64,000 nt of DNA from Cycloclasticus sp. (GCA_002700385.1 PADC01000004.1:94776-158775), one strand, 5' to 3'. Positions 26,850-36,626 are shown, counted from the first letter of the stretch. Program-made: numbers and translations. The notes: generated from the sequence alone by a model not told the origin.

Positions 26850-26886
26850 AAGCAGTGTTACCAAGATGGATAACACTGCTTTTAAA
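26850..26886 (+). terminator. Rho-independent terminator after nitroreductase
   Basis: AAGCAGTGTTA, a 10-nt loop, TAACACTGCTT and then TTAAAA. The perfect 11-bp stem starts 7 bp after the stop codon. The remaining 174 bp to the next stop (26887-27060) show nothing recognisable. Confidence 0.85.
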
Positions 26887-27060
26887 ACGACTTAAAATTC
26901 AAACCGTCTTGAGTGCCGCAAAAGCACATGAATGTCCAGGCAATTCATCTCCGTGGCTTTCAAGCTAAAAATTGGCAACATCACCAAGATAATCGTTTTC
27001 GTAAAAAAATAGGAACGTTAAAATAACCAGGGCTGCGATTAGTAGACACACATAGTTTGA

Positions 27061-27897
27061 CTACTGTTCTTTAACCTCTACCAACGGAATATCGTAATTG
27101 TTTGCCCAACGAACCCAGTCGGCTGTATTTTTTTGTCCTATCTTTTTTGCAACGTGCTCTTTATTTAGCGACTGAAGTCCCAACTGCTTTTTAAATTGAG
27201 CCCTAAAGTGTGGTTCTAGAGCCGCAACAGCCACCCATCCATCAAGCGTTTCATACACCGTATATTCAGGTAAAACCCCACTTAAAATGGCTTCATTACT
27301 GGTTAAACCATATGTCAGAGGTTGAGCCATATAATCCGCTGCATCCGACAAAGCAACAAGCACCTGTCGACCTTTTTCACCTGCCATGCTACCCATGAGC
27401 AAAGACAAGCCTTCAATGGCTGCGCGCTCGGCACCCGCCAAATCTGCGACAAGTGTTTTTGGAACATTGGGCGGACTCACTAGACCTAAGGCCGCTTGAT
27501 ACGTTAAATCGTGACCCGCGTGGTGATCGTTGGGAGGCGGATAACCCACGACAGCAAGATGATTCAACTGGGGAAACTTTACATGCAGTTGATCCCACCC
27601 AAGGCCTAATCGTTCTAATGCAGCAGGACGTTGCGCTGTCAACAGTAAGCTCGCGGAAGCTAATAATTCATCCAATTGGGCTTGCCCAGCGACCGACTTA
27701 ACATCAAGTATTTTTCGTTCTTGACCCTGATTAACATCCGCATACCAAGCTGGACAATATTGCTCAAAAGGATCGCCCTGCGGTGGTTCAACTTTTATTA
27801 CCGTTGCACCTAAATCGACAAACCTTTTTGCAGCCAATGGACCGGGCAAATTAAGCGCAAGCGTTATAATCGTTTGATTTTTTAATGGCTTATACAT
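27061..27897 (-). CDS. Short CaiB/BaiF family protein, alpha-methylacyl-CoA racemase-like
   Basis: 278 aa, about 80-100 residues shorter than usual class III proteins. The opening is retained (NLPGPLAAKRFVDLGATVIKVEPPQGDPF). GHDLTYQAALG and LVADLAGAERAAIEGLSLLMGSM correspond to the catalytic His and Asp of alpha-methylacyl-CoA racemase. The missing mass is between domains and at the C-terminus. Its place in a beta-oxidation operon with an HSD10-like SDR suggests racemisation of 2-methylacyl-CoA. Whether the compact form is active is unclear. Confidence 0.72.
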   Translation of the reverse strand: MYKPLKNQTIITLALNLPGPLAAKRFVDLGATVIKVEPPQGDPFEQYCPAWYADVNQGQERKILDVKSVAGQAQLDELLASASLLLTAQRPAALERLGLGWDQLHVKFPQLNHLAVVGYPPPNDHHAGHDLTYQAALGLVSPPNVPKTLVADLAGAERAAIEGLSLLMGSMAGEKGRQVLVALSDAADYMAQPLTYGLTSNEAILSGVLPEYTVYETLDGWVAVAALEPHFRAQFKKQLGLQSLNKEHVAKKIGQKNTADWVRWANNYDIPLVEVKEQ

Positions 27898-27912
27898 GGT
27901 TTTTAATGTGAT

Positions 27913-28776
27913 TTATTTAAATAAATCAGGCGTTACTTCACGATGAAAACCAGCAAAGGGCGTCGTCTTTTTTGCTTTAGGCAAAGGATAGACCGCTGTA
28001 TTACCTTGCGAAGCCGCCCCATCCACTCGGACAGTTGTTCCACTGATATAACAAGCCGAATCACTTAACAAGAAACAAATAGCTGCACTGATTTCAGCCT
28101 CATTACCTAAACGGCCAAGCGGAACCGCGTCTTTTAATGTTTTAAGAACGGCCTTAAATTCAGGCCCATAGGTATCCATACCACTCGACATAATCCAACC
28201 TGGCGCCACGGCATTTACTCGAACATTTGAATGCCCCCATTCATAGGCCGCTGTTTGTGTAAAATTTGACATCCCTGCTCGAGCAGCGCCTGAATGACCC
28301 ATGCCGGGCATTCCTCCCCACATATCCGCTACGATGTTCACAATCGAACCGCCCTGTTTTATCATGGATTGCTTGTACACCTCCCGTGCCATCAAAAATC
28401 CGCCCGTCAAATTGGTATTGACGACAGCAGTCCATCCATTTTTACTGATTTTTTCCAATGGAGATGGAAACTGCCCACCCGCATTATTCACTAAACCATA
28501 AATTTCACCATGCGCTTCAATGAACGATTTAACCAACTCTATGACGGCTTCTTCATCACGGATATCACAGCTTCTTATATCGCAAATACCGCCGTCTTCT
28601 ATAATTTCATCGCGCACTTTTTTAAGCTTTTCTATTTGACGACCGACCAATAGAACATTGGCACCTAACGAAGCTAACTCGTGCGCGTTACACCGTCCAA
28701 AGCCACTGCCAGCGCCGGTTACAATGATATTTCGGTGATCAAATAATCCCGGGCGTAAATCTGATTGGTACCCCAT
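27913..28776 (-). CDS. SDR family oxidoreductase (PECR / AtuG-like)
   Basis: 287 aa classical SDR: nucleotide motif VTGAGSGFGR, NNAGG, a GGSIVNIVADMWGG segment and a tail after the SDR core (YPLPKAKKTTPFAGFHREVTPDLFK). It is closely related to the SDR at 56863 (shared AHELAxLGA, GLVNNAGGQFPSPLEKISKNGW, MGHSGAARAGMSNFTQTAAYEW). The normal catalytic YxxxK is not obvious: the region reads GHSGAARAGM, as in peroxisomal trans-2-enoyl-CoA reductase-like and AtuG-type SDRs. Possible role: enoyl-CoA reduction or 3-hydroxyacyl-CoA oxidation in branched-chain beta-oxidation. Confidence 0.82.
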   Translation of the reverse strand: MGYQSDLRPGLFDHRNIIVTGAGSGFGRCNAHELASLGANVLLVGRQIEKLKKVRDEIIEDGGICDIRSCDIRDEEAVIELVKSFIEAHGEIYGLVNNAGGQFPSPLEKISKNGWTAVVNTNLTGGFLMAREVYKQSMIKQGGSIVNIVADMWGGMPGMGHSGAARAGMSNFTQTAAYEWGHSNVRVNAVAPGWIMSSGMDTYGPEFKAVLKTLKDAVPLGRLGNEAEISAAICFLLSDSACYISGTTVRVDGAASQGNTAVYPLPKAKKTTPFAGFHREVTPDLFK

Positions 28777-28806
28777 AATTAAAGCCTTCTGTAAAATGAG
28801 TTTAAA

Positions 28807-29568
28807 TTATTTTGATTTATTCAAAAAAGCCGTCATTAATGTTTTGGCATCTTCCGTATCGAATAAAGGAATAAATGAATCACGTTCAAAAACCAAGCCC
28901 TCTTCCAAAGTCGTGTTAATCGCTTTATTAACACACGCCTTACCTGCACGAACTGCATGGGGGGCTCGGTCAGCCAGTTCCTTGGCGAGTTGAATTGCCT
29001 CAGCTTCAATATCAGCAGGATCAATAACGCGGCTGACTGCACCTCGTTGAAGAGCTTCTTCCGCTAACATTGGTCGCCCATTCATCACCATTTCCATGGC
29101 CAGTGATTTACCAACAATCCGAGCCACGCGTTGTGTGCCACCGGCACCGGGTATAACCCCCAAGTTGACTTCGGGAAGAGCAAACTTTGCCCCTGTTGCG
29201 GCGAGTAAAATATCGCACTGCAGAGCTAACTCAAAACCACCGCCCAACGCCATGCCTGAAACCGCACAAACAGTAGGCTTACTGAACGTTGAAATGGCTC
29301 TCCAGCCTGTCGATGCCTCGACCATCTCCAACATCTCTTGGCCACTGATTCCCGCCATTTCTGCTATATCAGCGCCTGCTGCAAATGCTTTGTCTGAACC
29401 GGTAATTATGACCGATCGAATGGCATCATCAGCATCGAAGGTTTCAAGTGCTTTACCGAGTTCAATGAGCAGTGTTGAATTAAGTGCATTATATTGACGA
29501 GGCCTATTAAGCCTGATGAGCCCCACGCCTTCTGCAGGCTTCTCAATTAATAACGTGTCGTATTTCAT
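28807..29568 (-). CDS. Enoyl-CoA hydratase
   Basis: 253 aa crotonase with both catalytic Glu residues (GGGFELALQCD and FALPEVNLGVIPGAGGTQRVARIVG) and the AFAAGADIAEMAG oxyanion hole, so a normal enoyl-CoA hydratase. It resembles PaaF and BadK. It sits between two SDR genes in the ligase-thiolase operon and supplies the hydration step of that beta-oxidation set. Confidence 0.9.
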   Translation of the reverse strand: MKYDTLLIEKPAEGVGLIRLNRPRQYNALNSTLLIELGKALETFDADDAIRSVIITGSDKAFAAGADIAEMAGISGQEMLEMVEASTGWRAISTFSKPTVCAVSGMALGGGFELALQCDILLAATGAKFALPEVNLGVIPGAGGTQRVARIVGKSLAMEMVMNGRPMLAEEALQRGAVSRVIDPADIEAEAIQLAKELADRAPHAVRAGKACVNKAINTTLEEGLVFERDSFIPLFDTEDAKTLMTAFLNKSK

Positions 29569-29577
29569 TGGGATTCC

Positions 29578-30348
29578 TTATTTAGCTGCCATGCGAATAC
29601 CGCCATCCAAACGAATAACCTCACCGTTTAGCATGACATTTTCAATAATATGCCCCGACATCTCAGCAAATTCGGACGGCTTACCTAAACGTGGTGGGAA
29701 TGGCACCATTTTTCCTAAGGAGTCACGCGCTTCTTCAGGTAACTGAGCCAACATCGGCGTTTCAAATATTCCGGGGGCGATTGAACAAACACGGATACCA
29801 AACCGCGCTAACTCACGCGCTATGGGTAACGCCATGCCCACAACACCCGCTTTAGAGGCGGTATAACTGGCTTGGCCAATCTGGCCATCAAAAGCGGCGA
29901 CCGAGGCCGTATTAATGATCACACCGCGTTCGCCATCTTCCGTGGGTTCATTATTGGTCATTGCCTGCGCCGCTAAACGGAGTACATTAAAGGTACCGAT
30001 CAAATTAACATGAATGCCTTTGGCAAATAGCTCAAGTGAATGCGGGTTTCTCTCTCTATCCAACACTTTACTCATGATGGGAATGCCCGCTGCATTAATA
30101 ACACCATGAACGCCCGTAAATGTATCATTTGCCACTGCAATGGCCGCCAATACATCTGCTTCACTGGTCACGTCGGTTTTTACAAAACGGCAGGCCGCGC
30201 CTAATTCTGCTTCTTTGGCTTTACCCGTTTCCTCATTGATATCAAGGATAACGACATTAGCCCCTCTTTCAACTAACATGGTTGCAGTGGCACCCCCTAG
30301 CCCTGAGCTCCCACCCGTTACCAGAAACGTTCGATTATCATAATTCAT
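29578..30348 (-). CDS. 3-hydroxyacyl-CoA dehydrogenase, HSD17B10-like SDR
   Basis: Start chosen at ATG 30348 ([13 protein letters not shown]) because AAGGAG lies 6 nt upstream; the track's 30372 start lies in the thiolase gene. 256 aa. [19 protein letters not shown], the Ser...YTASK catalytic motif ([21 protein letters not shown]) and the HSD10-type C-terminus ([24 protein letters not shown]). HSD10 enzymes oxidise 3-hydroxy-2-methylacyl-CoA and similar esters, which suits a branched-chain substrate. Confidence 0.88.
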   Translation of the reverse strand: MNYDNRTFLVTGGSSGLGGATATMLVERGANVVILDINEETGKAKEAELGAACRFVKTDVTSEADVLAAIAVANDTFTGVHGVINAAGIPIMSKVLDRERNPHSLELFAKGIHVNLIGTFNVLRLAAQAMTNNEPTEDGERGVIINTASVAAFDGQIGQASYTASKAGVVGMALPIARELARFGIRVCSIAPGIFETPMLAQLPEEARDSLGKMVPFPPRLGKPSEFAEMSGHIIENVMLNGEVIRLDGGIRMAAK

Positions 30349-30358
30349 GTTATTCTCC

Positions 30359-31531
30359 TTAAATTCGTTCAATAATGGTGGCCGTGGCCATCCCTAAACC
30401 AATGCACATGGTTTGCAAGGCGAATTGACCCCCCGTTGCCTCTAAACCGGCTACCATTTTAGCCGTTAAACCAGCGCCTGTTGCACCGAGTGGGTGCCCA
30501 TGCGCAATGGCACCACCCCATGGGTTCACTCTCTCTGGCTTAGGGTTTATTTCTTTCATCCAAGCCAGTGACACAGTTGCGAAGGCTTCGTTAATCTCAA
30601 ACCAATCGATATCATCGACCGTTAAACCCGCTTTTTTCAACGCTAATTTTGTCGCTGCAATGAGCCCATCTAATTGTAAAACTGGGTCACTACCCACGAC
30701 GACACGTGCTCGAAATTTCGCCCTTGGTTTAAAACCATCTGCAACGGCAACATTTTTATTCGCAATTAAAACAGCCGCTGCACCATCGGAAATTTGGCTA
30801 GCATTACCTGCTGTAACGACACCCCCTTCAGGGCGAAAAATTGTATCAAGAGAAGCCAGTTTTACAGGGTCAATCACGGCTCTAACGCCTTCATCAACGT
30901 TCAAAGTGATGGTGTTGCCTTCTTTATCCAAACCCGGCATAGGGATAATTTCTTTATTCGCTCCGGAATGGATAGCCGCTTGAGCTTTTGCATGACTATC
31001 AACCGCAAAGGCATCCACTTCTTCTCGTGTAATCCCCCATTTATCAGCTAACAATTCTGCACTCACACCTTGGTGGACCAGAGGGTATTTATTAAGCAGC
31101 TCAGCCCCCATTGGTTCAAACCCTTTATAAGGCCCACCAACGGTCATATCCGTTAACATCCCCACCCGTGTCATGCTTTCTACACCGCTGGCAATCATAT
31201 AGTCAGAATCACCCGCATCAATCACCTGAGAGGCAAAGTGCACCGCCTGCTGCCCCGATCCACAAAAGCGATTGAGGGTAACGCCCGCAACGTCAATAGG
31301 AAAACCTGCCATTAACAGTGATTGACGTGCGATATCAGCCGCCTGCTCTCCAATTTGCGTTACCGAGCCTGCCACCACATCATCAATTTTTGCTTTATCA
31401 ATACCTGACTTATCAACCACACCCTGCAAAGCATTTGCTAAAAGTTTATTGGCTGGTGTGTCTCTAAAAGCTCCATTAAATTTACCAAATGGCGTTCGAA
31501 CCGCTTCTATAATGACTGCATTTTTCATCAT
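30359..31531 (-). CDS. Acetyl-CoA acyltransferase (thiolase)
   Basis: Start set to ATG 31531 ([20 protein letters not shown]) with AGGAAC upstream; the track start at 31612 overlaps the ligase. About 390 aa. True thiolase: the nucleophilic Cys is in [15 protein letters not shown], the His in [15 protein letters not shown] and the second Cys in [15 protein letters not shown]. Catalyses the last step of the beta-oxidation set in this operon. Confidence 0.93.
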   Translation of the reverse strand: MMKNAVIIEAVRTPFGKFNGAFRDTPANKLLANALQGVVDKSGIDKAKIDDVVAGSVTQIGEQAADIARQSLLMAGFPIDVAGVTLNRFCGSGQQAVHFASQVIDAGDSDYMIASGVESMTRVGMLTDMTVGGPYKGFEPMGAELLNKYPLVHQGVSAELLADKWGITREEVDAFAVDSHAKAQAAIHSGANKEIIPMPGLDKEGNTITLNVDEGVRAVIDPVKLASLDTIFRPEGGVVTAGNASQISDGAAAVLIANKNVAVADGFKPRAKFRARVVVGSDPVLQLDGLIAATKLALKKAGLTVDDIDWFEINEAFATVSLAWMKEINPKPERVNPWGGAIAHGHPLGATGAGLTAKMVAGLEATGGQFALQTMCIGLGMATATIIERI

Positions 31532-31580
31532 ACTGTTCCTGTTTTTTTGTGCGTTAAAATCATAATGAATTTGTTTACTT

Positions 31581-33203
31581 TTAGTCCCAAACCCAGTCCT
31601 TGTATTGCTCACGTAAGGCCAGCTTCATAAATTTACCCGTTGATGTTTTGGGTATTTCATCAATCATTTCAACGGCATCTGGCAACCAGATTTTTGCAAA
31701 TTGGCCCTCTAAAAAATTTCGTATCTCACTCGTTGTAACAACTTTACCTTCTTTTACAACCACCACTGCCAGCGGCCTTTCGTCCCACTTCGGATGTGCA
31801 ACAGCAATAACCGCCGCTTCAAGCACATCAGGATGACCCATAATGGCATTTTCAAGGTCGACCGAACTGATCCATTCTCCACCCGATTTAACCAAATCTT
31901 TGGTCCGATCCGTTAGCTTGACATAGCCTTCTTCATCTATCTGACACACATCCCCCGTTTTTAGCCAGCCATCCTTACTAAACTTGTCATCAGCACCTTC
32001 ATTTTTATGATAGGCACCGGTCACCCAGGGGCCTCTTAATTCTGCATTACCGGCTGTTTTTCCATCCCAAGGTTGCTCTACCCCTTGTTCATCCACTATT
32101 CGAATATCAACAAAGGGCAACGCCACACCTTGTTTAATTCGATAGGCATATTGAGCACCCTCATCTTCATTTTCAAGCCCTTTCTTCACAAGTCCCAAAG
32201 TCGCTAGCGGGCCGGTTTCAGTCATGCCCCATGCTTGAATAATTTTCATATCAAACGCATCAAAAGCACGAAATAATGATTCTGGAACAGCGGCCCCACC
32301 AACGGCCATCCTCATGTTGGGCGCTGTCTTCCAACGATCCGGTTCTGCCTCTCTTGCTTGTTTTATGGCCATCCAGATGGTCGGCACACCGGCACTCAAT
32401 GTCACTTGCTCCTGTTCATATAAATCCAGCAAACTTTCCGCATCTAAATGTGGACCAGGTAACACTTGTTTAGCACCAACCAGTACCGACGTGTAGGGTA
32501 ACCCCCAAGCATTGGCATGAAACATCGGCACCACAGGCGTCACTACATCAAATTGACTGATGGCGAGCGCATCAGCCATCGATTCTGCCAACGAGTGCAA
32601 AACGGTCGACCGATGGCTATAAACTACACCTTTAGGTCGTCCTGTTGTGCCAGATGTGTAGCACATGCCGGCTGCATCATTCTCATTGATGACAGGGTAA
32701 CTAAAATCTTCATCACCCGATTTCAGGTATTCTTCGTAGTTTGTATACTGGCTGATGACATCCGCACCGCTGAGCGGCACGACAATGACTTCTTTAAATT
32801 CCACCTGGTCTTTAAACTGTTCGTAAAGAGGCAACAAAATATCATCAATAATCAAGACCTTATCTTCGGCATGATTAACAATATAAGCGATATCTTCGGG
32901 CGATAACCTTAGGTTTAAGGTGTGGATGACGGCACCCATAACAGGTATACCCAAATAAGCCTCCAAATGCGCGTAATGATTCCACATTAAGGTGGCAACA
33001 CAATCACCCTTCTTTATCCCATTTTTAGATAACGCTGAAGCCAGGCGTTTTGCTCGTTTATGAATATCTGAATACGTTGTTCGATGCAATGTTTTGTCGG
33101 GCATTCTGGAAACAACTTCCGTAGCCGGGTAATACAAACCAAGTCGCTCGACGATGTTGGTCAACGTCAGCGGATAATCCATCATTGTACTTTTTGTAGA
33201 CAT
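31581..33203 (-). CDS. Long/medium-chain acyl-CoA synthetase (AlkK-like)
   Basis: 540 aa AMP-forming ligase. P-loop-like [99 protein letters not shown] and the C-terminal Lys in [13 protein letters not shown] are all present. The sequence resembles AlkK-type fatty acyl-CoA ligases. GGAGAGAAG precedes ATG 33203. First gene of the operon and divergent from the TetR gene across a 50-bp promoter gap. Confidence 0.9.
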   Translation of the reverse strand: MSTKSTMMDYPLTLTNIVERLGLYYPATEVVSRMPDKTLHRTTYSDIHKRAKRLASALSKNGIKKGDCVATLMWNHYAHLEAYLGIPVMGAVIHTLNLRLSPEDIAYIVNHAEDKVLIIDDILLPLYEQFKDQVEFKEVIVVPLSGADVISQYTNYEEYLKSGDEDFSYPVINENDAAGMCYTSGTTGRPKGVVYSHRSTVLHSLAESMADALAISQFDVVTPVVPMFHANAWGLPYTSVLVGAKQVLPGPHLDAESLLDLYEQEQVTLSAGVPTIWMAIKQAREAEPDRWKTAPNMRMAVGGAAVPESLFRAFDAFDMKIIQAWGMTETGPLATLGLVKKGLENEDEGAQYAYRIKQGVALPFVDIRIVDEQGVEQPWDGKTAGNAELRGPWVTGAYHKNEGADDKFSKDGWLKTGDVCQIDEEGYVKLTDRTKDLVKSGGEWISSVDLENAIMGHPDVLEAAVIAVAHPKWDERPLAVVVVKEGKVVTTSEIRNFLEGQFAKIWLPDAVEMIDEIPKTSTGKFMKLALREQYKDWVWD

Positions 33204-33232
33204 CTTCTCTCCTCGTCCGTATACTCATAAAC

Positions 33233-33246
33233 CAAGCAAGCGCTAG
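33233..33246. promoter_or_regulatory. Putative TetR-type operator, site 6 (weak variant)
   Basis: CAAGCAAGCGCTAG lies in the 50-bp gap between the ligase (-) and TetR (+) genes. It agrees with CTAACAAGCGTTAG at 11 of 14 positions. Weaker than the other sites, but its position just upstream of a TetR gene suggests autoregulation. Confidence 0.4.
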
Positions 33247-33253
33247 GTAAAAT

Positions 33254-33838
33254 ATGACTATACCCAAACAATCTATTAGGCGCAAGGAACTTGTCGCCTC
33301 TGCAGCCAAGTTATTCAAGGACAATTCCTTTGATCGCACAACCGTTAGAATGCTCGCATCGGCGGCAGGCATCAAGTCAGGTAGCCTGTTCCATCACTTC
33401 AAAGACAAGGAAGAAATTTTATTAGCCGTCATTGACGATGGGCTAAATAAGTCTCTTAAAGCCATTCACTTAGAAACGCAATCGATCACGCAGCTCGATA
33501 AAAAATTATTCGCCCTTATCTATGCTCATTTAAAAACACTGCATGGCGCAGAACGCGATGCTCATATTGTGTCAATTACCGAGTGGCGATCACTGAGCGC
33601 CGAATCAAAAAAGCATTTAATTGCGTTGAGGGATGAATACGAAAACTATTGGCAAACCATTATCAGCGAGGCCGTCGATATGGGGTTATTAATCGGCGAT
33701 CCTTCCTTAATCAGGTTGTTTATCTTGGGCTCACTGAACTGGAGCATTCAATGGTTTCATCCTAACAAAGATAAAACAATCGAAGAAATGGCACACGAGT
33801 TTTACAACATGGTGGTAAAGAAAAATACAACAACTTGA
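33254..33838 (+). CDS. TetR/AcrR family transcriptional regulator
   Basis: 194 aa. The helix-turn-helix is RRKELVASAAKLFKDNSFDRTTVRMLASAAGIKSGSLFHHFKDKEEILLAVI, and the C-terminal region (LRDEYENYWQTIISEAVDMGLLIGDPSLIRLFILGSLNWSIQWFHPNKDKTIEEMAHEF) resembles the regulator at 21833. Divergent from the ligase operon and first gene of a + unit with an acyl-CoA dehydrogenase. Probably represses the surrounding beta-oxidation genes and responds to an acyl-CoA. Confidence 0.92.
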   Translation: MTIPKQSIRRKELVASAAKLFKDNSFDRTTVRMLASAAGIKSGSLFHHFKDKEEILLAVIDDGLNKSLKAIHLETQSITQLDKKLFALIYAHLKTLHGAERDAHIVSITEWRSLSAESKKHLIALRDEYENYWQTIISEAVDMGLLIGDPSLIRLFILGSLNWSIQWFHPNKDKTIEEMAHEFYNMVVKKNTTT

Positions 33839-33858
33839 GATGAACCTGAGGCATAAAA

Positions 33859-35001
33859 ATGATCACTAGAACAATATACCAACAAGAACACGAAATGTTT
33901 CGCGACAGCGTCAGAAAATTTCTTGAAGACAAAGTGGTTCCATACCATGAACAATGGGAAGAAGACGGTCAAGTTGATCGCTCTATCTGGTTAAAAGCCG
34001 GTGAATTGGGCATGATCTCACCGACGGTTCCTGAGGAGTTCGGCGGTGTAGGCGTTGACTTTCGCTATAACGCAATTGTAGACGAAGAAGTTTCTCGGCT
34101 AGGTTTATCGGGGCTGGGTTTTGCCTTGCATTCGGACATTGCGGTGCCTTATATCATCCATTACGGTAGCGATGAACAAAAACGCACATACCTGCCGAAA
34201 CTGGTGAGCGGTGAAATGATCTCAGCCATCGCAATGACCGAACCGGGTACCGGTTCCGACCTTCAGGGCGTACAAACAACCGCCATTAAAGACGGCAGTG
34301 ACTATATTCTAAATGGCTCAAAAACCTTTATTACCAATGGTCAACTAGCCGATATCGTTATTGTTGTTGCAAAAACAAAGCCTGAGCTTGGTGGCAAAGG
34401 AACAAGCCTCATCCTTCTAGAAGAAGGAACAAAGGGGTTTACCAAGGGTAAAAACCTTAAAAAAGTTGGCATGAAAGCGCAAGATACATCGGAGTTGTTT
34501 TTTGATAATGTGCGCGTTCCTCAAAGCAACTTGTTAGGTGAGGAAAACAAAGGTTTTATTTACTTAATGCAAGACTTACCTCAAGAAAGGTTGTCGGTAG
34601 CCATCACCGGTATTGCGGCGGCTGAATCTATTTTGCAACAAACCATTGAATACACGAAAGAACGTAAAGCGTTTGGCCAACCCATTGCCGATTTTCAAAA
34701 CACGCAGTTTAAATTAGCGGAAATGGATACCGAACTCACCGCAGCCAGAGTATTTGTTGACCGATGTTTAGAACTCCTTATCGAAGGGAAACTGGATACC
34801 GTGACCGCCTCAAAAGCTAAGTTACTATGCAGTGACCTACAATGCCGCGTGATGGATGAATGTGTACAGCTGCATGGAGGCTATGGCTATATGTGGGAAT
34901 ACCCGGTGGCAAGAGCGTGGGCCGACTCACGCGTTCAACGAATATATGCAGGCACCAATGAAATAATGAAGCTGATTATCGGCCGGTCTTTAACACAATA
35001 A
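33859..35001 (+). CDS. Acyl-CoA dehydrogenase, long-chain (ACADL)-like
   Basis: 380 aa. IAMTEPGTGSDLQGVQTTA, KTFITNGQLADIVIVVAKT, LMQDLPQERLSVAI (Glu at the long-chain/isovaleryl catalytic position), KERKAFGQPIADFQNTQFKLAEM, QLHGGYGYMWEYPVARAWADSRVQRIYAGTNEIMKLIIGRSL. The last segments closely follow mammalian ACADL, which accepts long and branched acyl-CoA. It provides the first oxidation for the beta-oxidation operon on the opposite strand. Confidence 0.92.
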   Translation: MITRTIYQQEHEMFRDSVRKFLEDKVVPYHEQWEEDGQVDRSIWLKAGELGMISPTVPEEFGGVGVDFRYNAIVDEEVSRLGLSGLGFALHSDIAVPYIIHYGSDEQKRTYLPKLVSGEMISAIAMTEPGTGSDLQGVQTTAIKDGSDYILNGSKTFITNGQLADIVIVVAKTKPELGGKGTSLILLEEGTKGFTKGKNLKKVGMKAQDTSELFFDNVRVPQSNLLGEENKGFIYLMQDLPQERLSVAITGIAAAESILQQTIEYTKERKAFGQPIADFQNTQFKLAEMDTELTAARVFVDRCLELLIEGKLDTVTASKAKLLCSDLQCRVMDECVQLHGGYGYMWEYPVARAWADSRVQRIYAGTNEIMKLIIGRSLTQ

Positions 35002-35010
35002 AAAACAAAC

Positions 35011-35334
35011 ATGGTTCAATCAATGCTGGCTGACATGTACACTGATCTTGAGTTAATGCGCAGCCTAACGTATCAATTACTTAAAGAAATTAAAGACCTT
35101 GAACAGGGGGGTGGCGGACGCGGTGAAATTCATATGCGTTCTGCGGCGGCTGCCTTACACGCTGGCCGTGCTTGTATGCGTATCCTGGATCAAGGTGTCC
35201 AAATACATGGCGGCATGGGCTTCATGTGGGAGTCTGAAATTAACCGTTTATACCGGACTGGGAAAATTCTTGAAATTGGCGCCGGGACCAATGAAGTACG
35301 GAAACTCATTATCGCTGGAGAACTGCTTAAATAA
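35011..35334 (+). CDS. Stand-alone acyl-CoA dehydrogenase C-terminal domain
   Basis: 107 aa that correspond only to the last helical domain of acyl-CoA dehydrogenases (LADMYTDLELMRSLTYQLLKEI, GRACMRILDQGVQIHGGMGFMWESEINRLYRTGKILEIGAGTNEVRKLIIAGELL). No N-terminal or beta domain exists; only 9 bp separate it from the complete dehydrogenase gene. The MCAD-type catalytic Glu is Ala (IGAGTNE). It is not a copy of its neighbour's C-terminus, since the two differ widely. Either a remnant of a second dehydrogenase gene with its own start, or an accessory subunit. The open frame and close spacing favour expression. Confidence 0.75.
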   Translation: MVQSMLADMYTDLELMRSLTYQLLKEIKDLEQGGGGRGEIHMRSAAAALHAGRACMRILDQGVQIHGGMGFMWESEINRLYRTGKILEIGAGTNEVRKLIIAGELLK

Positions 35335-35348
35335 GGGCCGTGTTAAAG

Positions 35349-36017
35349 ATGACTGAATTCCTTCAACCAACAACGTTTATTGATAGCGATTCTGCGACCG
35401 TTAAAGCATTTGCTTTTGAGGCAATTGAAGGTGCAACGAGCGATATTGAAAAGGCTATCCGTTTGTATTATGCAGTACGAGATTCGATTCGTTATGATCC
35501 CTATAAGTTTTACCTCAACGAAGAAAATTTCACCGCCAGCAAGACCTTAAGCACTGGCTCAAGTTATTGTATCCCTAAGGCTATCCTGCTGACTGCCGCT
35601 GCACGGGCTGTTGGCATCCCCGCCCAACTTGGCTTTGCTGATGTTAAAAATCATCTCAGCACCAAAAAGCTACTGGACTTAATGGAAACGGACATCTTTA
35701 TCTGGCATGGTTATTCCGTTCTTTACCTCAATGAGCAGTGGGTAAAAGCTACGCCGGCTTTCAATATAGAAATGTGTGAACGTTTTGATGTCCGGCCGCT
35801 TGAATTTGATGGCATTCATGATTCTTTTATGCACGCCTTTAACAAACAGGACCAACAACACATGGAATACCTCGTTGATCACGGTATATTTTCCGACTTA
35901 CCTTACGACACGCTGATTAATGCCATTAAAAAAACTTATCCAAAATTTTGCGCAATGCTTGCACAACAACAACTGGGAAACGATTATAATTTCAATCAAG
36001 AAGAAATTTCAGCATAA
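35349..36017 (+). CDS. Transglutaminase-like cysteine protein
   Basis: About 222 aa from ATG 35349 (the track uses GTG 35340). The transglutaminase-like core has Cys in LSTGSSYCIPKAILLTAAARAVGIPAQLGFADVKNH, His in WHGYSVLYLNEQWVKATPAFN, and an Asp candidate downstream. Such domains cleave or form amide bonds, or act as non-catalytic binding modules. There is no signal peptide, so it is cytoplasmic. It lies between a dehydrogenase fragment and a DUF2889 gene. Its role in acyl-CoA catabolism is not known. Confidence 0.8.
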   Translation: MTEFLQPTTFIDSDSATVKAFAFEAIEGATSDIEKAIRLYYAVRDSIRYDPYKFYLNEENFTASKTLSTGSSYCIPKAILLTAAARAVGIPAQLGFADVKNHLSTKKLLDLMETDIFIWHGYSVLYLNEQWVKATPAFNIEMCERFDVRPLEFDGIHDSFMHAFNKQDQQHMEYLVDHGIFSDLPYDTLINAIKKTYPKFCAMLAQQQLGNDYNFNQEEISA

Positions 36018-36055
36018 AACCTCAGCCAGCAACCTTTGCTTAATACGATATACAT

Positions 36056-36604
36056 ATGCCCTTACCTGACAGCCCGCATTCCCGGAAACCTATTCATACT
36101 CGACAAATTACCTGTAACGGATTTCAACGTGACGATGGGTTATGGGATGTAGATGCTCAAATTAAAGATATCAAAACGTACTCCGTTGATAATACCTATC
36201 GGGGTGAAATCAAACCCGGGGAACCCATCCACGAAATGTGGATTCGCTTAACCGTTGATACCCATATGCTCGTCCATGATTGCATTGCCGTTACCGATCA
36301 TTCCCCCTATGGCTGTTGTGGTGATATTACGCCCATTTTCAAGCGTTTGATTGGTCAACAAATTGCGCCCGGTTGGACGCGTTTAGTAAAAAATTTGGTG
36401 GCTGGTGTGCAGGGTTGTACCCATTTAGCCGATTTGGTTGCACCCGCAACCACAACGCTATATCAAACCATGGCCGGTATTGCTAAAGGCAAAACTGATC
36501 AAGAAACTTCAAAACCGTTTTACATTGATGGGTGTCACGCCTGGGTCAGTGACGGCGAGCAGGTATTAACTTACCACCCTGAGTACTACACGGGTAAGAA
36601 GTAA
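36056..36604 (+). CDS. DUF2889 family protein
   Basis: 182 aa. The segments RQITCNGFQRDDGLWDVDAQIKDIKTYS, PGEPIHEMWIRLTVDTHMLVHDCIAVTDHSPYGCCGDI and GVQGCTHLADLVAPATTTLYQTMAG are the DUF2889 pattern as I recall it. The conserved CTHL and CHAW motifs suggest a metal or active site. It ends the + unit behind the transglutaminase-like gene. Function unknown. Confidence 0.78.
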   Translation: MPLPDSPHSRKPIHTRQITCNGFQRDDGLWDVDAQIKDIKTYSVDNTYRGEIKPGEPIHEMWIRLTVDTHMLVHDCIAVTDHSPYGCCGDITPIFKRLIGQQIAPGWTRLVKNLVAGVQGCTHLADLVAPATTTLYQTMAGIAKGKTDQETSKPFYIDGCHAWVSDGEQVLTYHPEYYTGKK

Positions 36605-36626
36605 GGAAGCCAACCCAGGTGATGGG

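Noticed and set aside
26887-27060. Possible small gene between nitroreductase and the racemase-like gene
   Set aside because: No ORF with a ribosome-binding site or recognisable protein segment on either strand.
30507-30983. 158-aa plus-strand ORF opposite the thiolase gene, and many similar 60-160-aa ORFs opposite carboxylase, dehydrogenase and CoA-transferase genes
   Set aside because: They lie wholly antisense to conserved genes, have low-complexity composition and no ribosome-binding sites. They are shadow frames.
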